64,000 bases of DNA, taken from the NCBI RefSeq assembly GCF_019431355.1, contig NZ_CP080269.1:1240001-1304000 (forward strand), read 5' to 3'. Below the pieces are notes generated by a model. It was not told where the DNA came from. It saw nothing but the letters and a program-made list of their open reading frames with translations, and searched no databases. Origin of the DNA: Paenibacillus sp. R14(2021). GTDB lineage: Bacteria > Bacillota > Bacilli > Paenibacillales > Paenibacillaceae. Each line of letters opens with the position of its first letter. Position 1 is the stretch's first letter. The translations under genes were made by a program, and so were the position numbers. Positions 60,552-64,000 of this stretch are shown in pieces.

Positions 60552-62001
60552 TGTTTGCCGTCTCTTTTTCTTTTTCTATATTTATTTCATCATCTATCTG
60601 CGCTTCCTTCGCCTTGTCCTTGGCTTGAAGCGAACGCGCATTGATGATAGAGCCGATATAAAGCGATTCGTAAGCATCCTCGGACGAGGTAAACTGCCTG
60701 TTCTGCCCATGCCAATTCGTGTTCGTGTAGATCGGATTCGTGCGGTCCACTTCGCTCTCGCGCTCGGCGATATAGGCAAGCATACGCTGCTGGAGGAATG
60801 CGACGACCTCCGGCTCCTGCTCGGCGACGTTGACGTTCTCGCCCGGATCCCGGATGAGATTGTACAGCTCGATCTCCGGCTTGCCGTGGAAATCCGGCTC
60901 CAGCGCGCAGATCAGCTTCCACTCCGGCGTCCGCCAGCCGTGCTTGCGCATCCAGGTACATTCCGTAATATACAGCTCGCTTAAGCTGCTGTCCGGCTTG
61001 GCATCTCCATGTATGAGCGCCGTCAAGTTCCGTCCGTCATACGCGATGCCTGTTTCGATATCGAGCAGATCCAGCACGGTCGGCATAATGTCGGAGATGA
61101 CGCTGACGTTCTCGATCCGTTTGCCAGCTGGAACGCGGCCCGGAAATTTCAAGATCAGCGGCACGACCAAGGTGCAGTCATAGAGACCATGGTGGTCGAA
61201 GAAGCAGTCATGCTCATAGAGCGTCTCGCCATGATCGGACGTAATGACGATCAGCGTCTCCTCTTCAATGCCCATATCGGCCAGCTTCGTGAACAACGAC
61301 TGCATGCATACGTCCATGTAAGCGATCGAACCGTCATACTGCGCGGATACGTATTCATGATCCGTCACGCCTTCGGGAATCCACGATTTCAAGTAATCAG
61401 CGAACGGCTTGAAGCCGTAGACCGGCTCCATCGACGTGTTCGCCGGGTCCTTCTCGTCCTTGCCGTAGAAAATCCGCTCGAACGGCTCCGGCGGCAGGTA
61501 AGGGGAATGCGGATCCATATGACGCAGAAACAAGAAGAACGGCTTATCCTCCGCCGCAAGCCGCTCCAGCTCAGGAATCGCGACGCGGTTCAGGTTCTCC
61601 GCCTTCGGCGCCTTCCCGCTCTCTTGGTCCGGCTGCCACGATTCGTAGTTCAAGTAGGTTTGGAAGCCGCGGGCTGAGGGATTGCCCGTAAAGCCCACGC
61701 AGGTCGTGTTATAGCCGTTCTCTTCCAGCACCTCGGCAAGCGTCTTCACATGTGCGCCGAGCGGGCCTTGATGGCGCAGCGCGACCACATCCGTGCCGAA
61801 CACGTCCATGCCGGTAAGCATGGATGCATAAGCCGGCGTCGTCGGAATGCTGGGGCTGAAGTGCTGCTCGAACAGCACGCCTTCGGAAGCGAGTTTATCG
61901 ATAAACGGCGTCGTCATCTTGCTGTAGCCGTAGCCGCTCATATGGTCGCGGCGCAGGCTGTCAATGCCAAACAGAATCAGGTTCGGTTTCTTGGCGGACA
62001 T
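60544..62001 (-). CDS. Sulfatase-like enzyme with Thr in nucleophile place (B)
   Basis: A 485-residue paralogue of the enzyme at 57528-58958. Segments: LILFGIDSLRRDHMSGYGYS, FLFLRHMDPHSPYLPPEPFE, VITSDHGETLYEHDCFFDHH and ELYNLIRDPGENVNV. The sulfatase maturation motif is replaced by Thr54 in SIPTTPAYASMLTG (T-T-P-A-Y in place of C-x-P-S-R), and the second metal Asp by Ser. Thus the same prediction: Thr nucleophile, phosphate or other ester chemistry. No signal peptide. The C-terminus is a Lys/Glu helix. It lies 23 bases after the TIM-barrel gene and overlaps the oxidoreductase by 8 bases. Confidence 0.85.
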   Translation of the reverse strand: MSAKKPNLILFGIDSLRRDHMSGYGYSKMTTPFIDKLASEGVLFEQHFSPSIPTTPAYASMLTGMDVFGTDVVALRHQGPLGAHVKTLAEVLEENGYNTTCVGFTGNPSARGFQTYLNYESWQPDQESGKAPKAENLNRVAIPELERLAAEDKPFFLFLRHMDPHSPYLPPEPFERIFYGKDEKDPANTSMEPVYGFKPFADYLKSWIPEGVTDHEYVSAQYDGSIAYMDVCMQSLFTKLADMGIEEETLIVITSDHGETLYEHDCFFDHHGLYDCTLVVPLILKFPGRVPAGKRIENVSVISDIMPTVLDLLDIETGIAYDGRNLTALIHGDAKPDSSLSELYITECTWMRKHGWRTPEWKLICALEPDFHGKPEIELYNLIRDPGENVNVAEQEPEVVAFLQQRMLAYIAERESEVDRTNPIYTNTNWHGQNRQFTSSEDAYESLYIGSIINARSLQAKDKAKEAQIDDEINIEKEKETANND

Positions 62002-62024
62002 GGTCGGTTCCTCCTTCGCGGCGG

Positions 62025-62828
62025 TTAGCGCGCTCCTAGTTTTTTGAGGCAGGCGTTCAGATAGCCGTACGATTCGGCGGCAACGGCCGTCACGTCCTCG
62101 ACGGCATGCTCCGGCGTCACGCCGATCACTTCAAGTACGACGGGGCCGTTATAGCCGCCTTCGACCATGGCCGTGCAGTAGCCGAACAGGTCGATATCGC
62201 CTCGGCCGCAGGCCTGCAGCTGAATGGGACCCGGGCCTTGCGCGCGTCCTTTGCAGTCGCGGATATGAATATGCTTCACGCGGCTGAGGACGGCCGGCAG
62301 CGCTTCTTCGGCGTTCTCGCCGGAGCGGTGAATATGGCTCGGATCCATGTCGATGCCAAACGCCGGGGAGCCGATTCGCTCCATCGCCGCAAGCGTCGTC
62401 GGCGTGTTGTAGATGGCGCTGCCGACATGCGCCTTCACGCACAGCGTCACGCCATGGCTTGCCGCCAGCTCAGACATGCGCGCCAGGCTCTCGATGGAGG
62501 CGTCAAGATCTTCATCAACGCCGGATTTGCCGCCTGGCCCGACGTTTACGATAGGAATACCGATTGCAGCGGCCGCCCGAAAGGCCGGAATCAAGCGTTC
62601 CTCGCTAAGCGAGGCGACTTCCATGGACAGAAACTTCAAGCCGTGCTCCCGCACGATCGCCTGCAGTTCATCCTTCTGCGATTCCCAGCGGCTGAGGTCC
62701 AAGTGCTCGCACATGCCTTGAATCGCGGATATTTCAACGCCGTCATAGCCGCAGGCCGCGATCAGGCGAGCAGCTTGGGCGAAATCATAGTTCTTGAACA
62801 AGACCGAATTGACGCCAATGGATATCAT
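62025..62828 (-). CDS. Sugar phosphate isomerase/epimerase-like TIM barrel
   Basis: A 267-residue xylose-isomerase-like TIM barrel (AP endonuclease 2 family, IolE/IolI/Hyi type). Metal-ligand strands are visible: FLSMEVASL (Glu), VNVGPGGKSG, VTLCVKAHVGSAI (His), AFGIDMDPSHIHRSGEN (Asp, His), VKHIHIRDCKG (His, Asp) and VVLEVIG (Glu). It should isomerise, epimerise or dehydrate a sugar or keto-inositol. The ATG follows GGGAGG. It lies between two oxidoreductase/sulfatase-like genes in the operon, with a 91-base gap to the upstream oxidoreductase. Confidence 0.87.
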   Translation of the reverse strand: MISIGVNSVLFKNYDFAQAARLIAACGYDGVEISAIQGMCEHLDLSRWESQKDELQAIVREHGLKFLSMEVASLSEERLIPAFRAAAAIGIPIVNVGPGGKSGVDEDLDASIESLARMSELAASHGVTLCVKAHVGSAIYNTPTTLAAMERIGSPAFGIDMDPSHIHRSGENAEEALPAVLSRVKHIHIRDCKGRAQGPGPIQLQACGRGDIDLFGYCTAMVEGGYNGPVVLEVIGVTPEHAVEDVTAVAAESYGYLNACLKKLGAR

Positions 62829-62919
62829 GAATGAATAGCCTCCCGTTATTAGATATTCGTACCCTTCCCAGCCAGCGGGACGCCTCGATCATGCCGAAAG
62901 CGGCACCGCTTTGCTGCTT

Positions 62920-64000
62920 CTATCGCATGAACTGCGGATCGCCGTGAAGCGGAGGCAGCGGATTCGGACGAACGAGCTCCCCGCCGCGTTCATACGATTC
63001 GATGACCGCGAACGTATACTCCAGAACGGCCAGAGCGTCGCGGCCGTTGGCGCGCAGCTCCTCGAACGGTACGCGCGCGGATACGTCCTCGAGGAACGCG
63101 CGCAGACGGTTGTTGAACGTGCGGTCGAAGTTCGTCGTGCCGTAATCGGTTACTTCCGGCTCCGGCTGCCGGCTGATTGCCGGAATGCCCTTCTCCGCGC
63201 GCCAGTAGGATACTTTCTCGACGCAGTTCTCGATGCAGAATGTACCCTTTGAACCCGCCATCTCGAGGCTCCACCAGCCGCCGAGCCCGTACACCGTATC
63301 GCCCCGCTGGCTCAGCAGATAGCCGACGCCGCCGTTCGCGAAGCGCATATGGATGCTGTTAATGGAAGCCATGACATCACCGGCATTGCGGCGGAAGCCG
63401 GGCTTGTCGGAGAACGTTTGGATATGCGTAATGTCGCCGCAGAAGTGGCGGATGACGCTGAACGGATGCGTCAGGAACGCTTTCATATGGAAATAAGGAT
63501 GACCCTTCACTTTCGGGCTGCCCGCCAAGCCGTAATTGGCTTCGCCGCCGTTGAAGCCCATTTTGGCCATGCAGTAGACGAGCTCGCCGATATCGCCGTT
63601 ATCGACATATTGCTTGGCTTTCGCCGCCGGCTCCGTGAAATAGTGGTTCAGGTTGCAGCCCAGATACACCTTCTGCTTCTCCGCGAATGCAACAAGCTCG
63701 CGCGCTTCGCGGATATCGTGGCAGAGCGGCTTCTCCACAAGGACATGCTTGCCGAAGCCGACAGCTTCCATCGCCGGTTCAAAATGCCAGCTTCCGTTGT
63801 CGATGCCGCCTGTCGTAATGTCCACCACTTCGATGTCCGGTTCGCTCTCCAGCATGTCCTTGACGCTGTAGTAGGCCTTCACCCCGTATTTCTCCGCAGC
63901 GGCATCCGCCCGCTCCTTCACGACGTCGCATACCGCGACCAGATCCGCAAGCTCCTCCTCCTGATAGCAAGCTGCATGCAGGTTTCCGATTCCATTCAAT
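62920..64000 (-). CDS. Gfo/Idh/MocA oxidoreductase, N-terminus outside window
   Basis: At least 359 residues of a second oxidoreductase of this family. The reading starts inside the Rossmann glycine motif (GIGNLHAACYQEEELADLVA), so about 10-15 N-terminal residues and the start codon lie beyond the window end. EKP motif: VLVEKPLCHDIREARELVAF. The C-terminal domain has MKAFLTHPFSVIRHFCGDIT. It is not closely similar to the oxidoreductase at 59553-60551 outside the family motifs, so two different substrates or steps are likely. First visible gene of the minus-strand operon, which continues past the edge. Confidence 0.87.
   Translation of the reverse strand, partial: LNGIGNLHAACYQEEELADLVAVCDVVKERADAAAEKYGVKAYYSVKDMLESEPDIEVVDITTGGIDNGSWHFEPAMEAVGFGKHVLVEKPLCHDIREARELVAFAEKQKVYLGCNLNHYFTEPAAKAKQYVDNGDIGELVYCMAKMGFNGGEANYGLAGSPKVKGHPYFHMKAFLTHPFSVIRHFCGDITHIQTFSDKPGFRRNAGDVMASINSIHMRFANGGVGYLLSQRGDTVYGLGGWWSLEMAGSKGTFCIENCVEKVSYWRAEKGIPAISRQPEPEVTDYGTTNFDRTFNNRLRAFLEDVSARVPFEELRANGRDALAVLEYTFAVIESYERGGELVRPNPLPPLHGDPQFMR

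Noticed and set aside
57630-61677. Several long plus-strand frames (148-334 codons) opposite the sulfatase operon
   Set aside because: High-GC antisense frames with Arg/His-rich, low-quality translations; the minus-strand genes show clear family motifs and tight operon spacing.

Overview
The window reads as chromosome of a spore-forming Firmicute of the Paenibacillaceae, most likely Paenibacillus or a close relative. Evidence: mid-range GC with strong GGAGG-type ribosome sites and many GTG/TTG starts, a proline T-box leader in front of proS, an XerS-type recombinase, a SleB-family cortex hydrolase, a Ger(x)C remnant, YqkE, YtrA-type GntR, YozG/DUF2975 and NamA/YqjM homologues. No tRNA, rRNA, CRISPR array, intact insertion sequence or prophage was seen.

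Layout. 0-9 kb: small stress and membrane genes, a ferritin-like protein, a b-type cytochrome beside a broken RnfD, a two-component system with a secreted phosphoesterase, then a decayed stretch (7.3-8.1 kb) with a repeat-protein scrap and a broken inositol monophosphatase. 9-24 kb: MsrAB, NlpC/P60, NUDIX, an exported Ig-repeat protein, SleB-like hydrolase, a GntR/ABC operon, XerS, T-box/proS, a DUF4173 membrane protein and an SgrR-like regulator. 24-34 kb: GH95 glycosidase, an ABC-F protein, threonine aldolase, PH-domain protein, thymidine kinase, an MFS exporter and an SDR. 34-37 kb: a four-gene DUF350 / lipoprotein / ATP-grasp operon. 37-54 kb: scattered single genes, among them a DMT exporter under a purine riboswitch, Cu/Zn SOD, a His-rich permease pair, ChrA, a second ABC-F gene with an attenuator-like leader, and several broken genes. 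55-64 kb: one long minus-strand operon that continues past the window end: two Gfo/Idh/MocA oxidoreductases, a sugar isomerase-like TIM barrel, three sulfatase-superfamily enzymes, an APS kinase and an AraC regulator.

Two themes stand out. First, many loci keep only the 3' end of a gene directly behind an intact neighbour or its terminator (RnfD, IMPase, Ger(x)C, an Ig/DUF11-like protein, GNAT, a NiCoT-like permease), which points to repeated deletion. Second, there are two regulatory/metabolic units worth following: a guanine-type purine aptamer whose 3' side is shared with a terminator (predicted ON switch) in front of a putative purine exporter, and the sulfatase-like/APS-kinase/oxidoreductase operon, in which two of three 'sulfatases' carry Thr where the formylglycine Cys should be.

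All family calls come from reading the translations; no database search was run.
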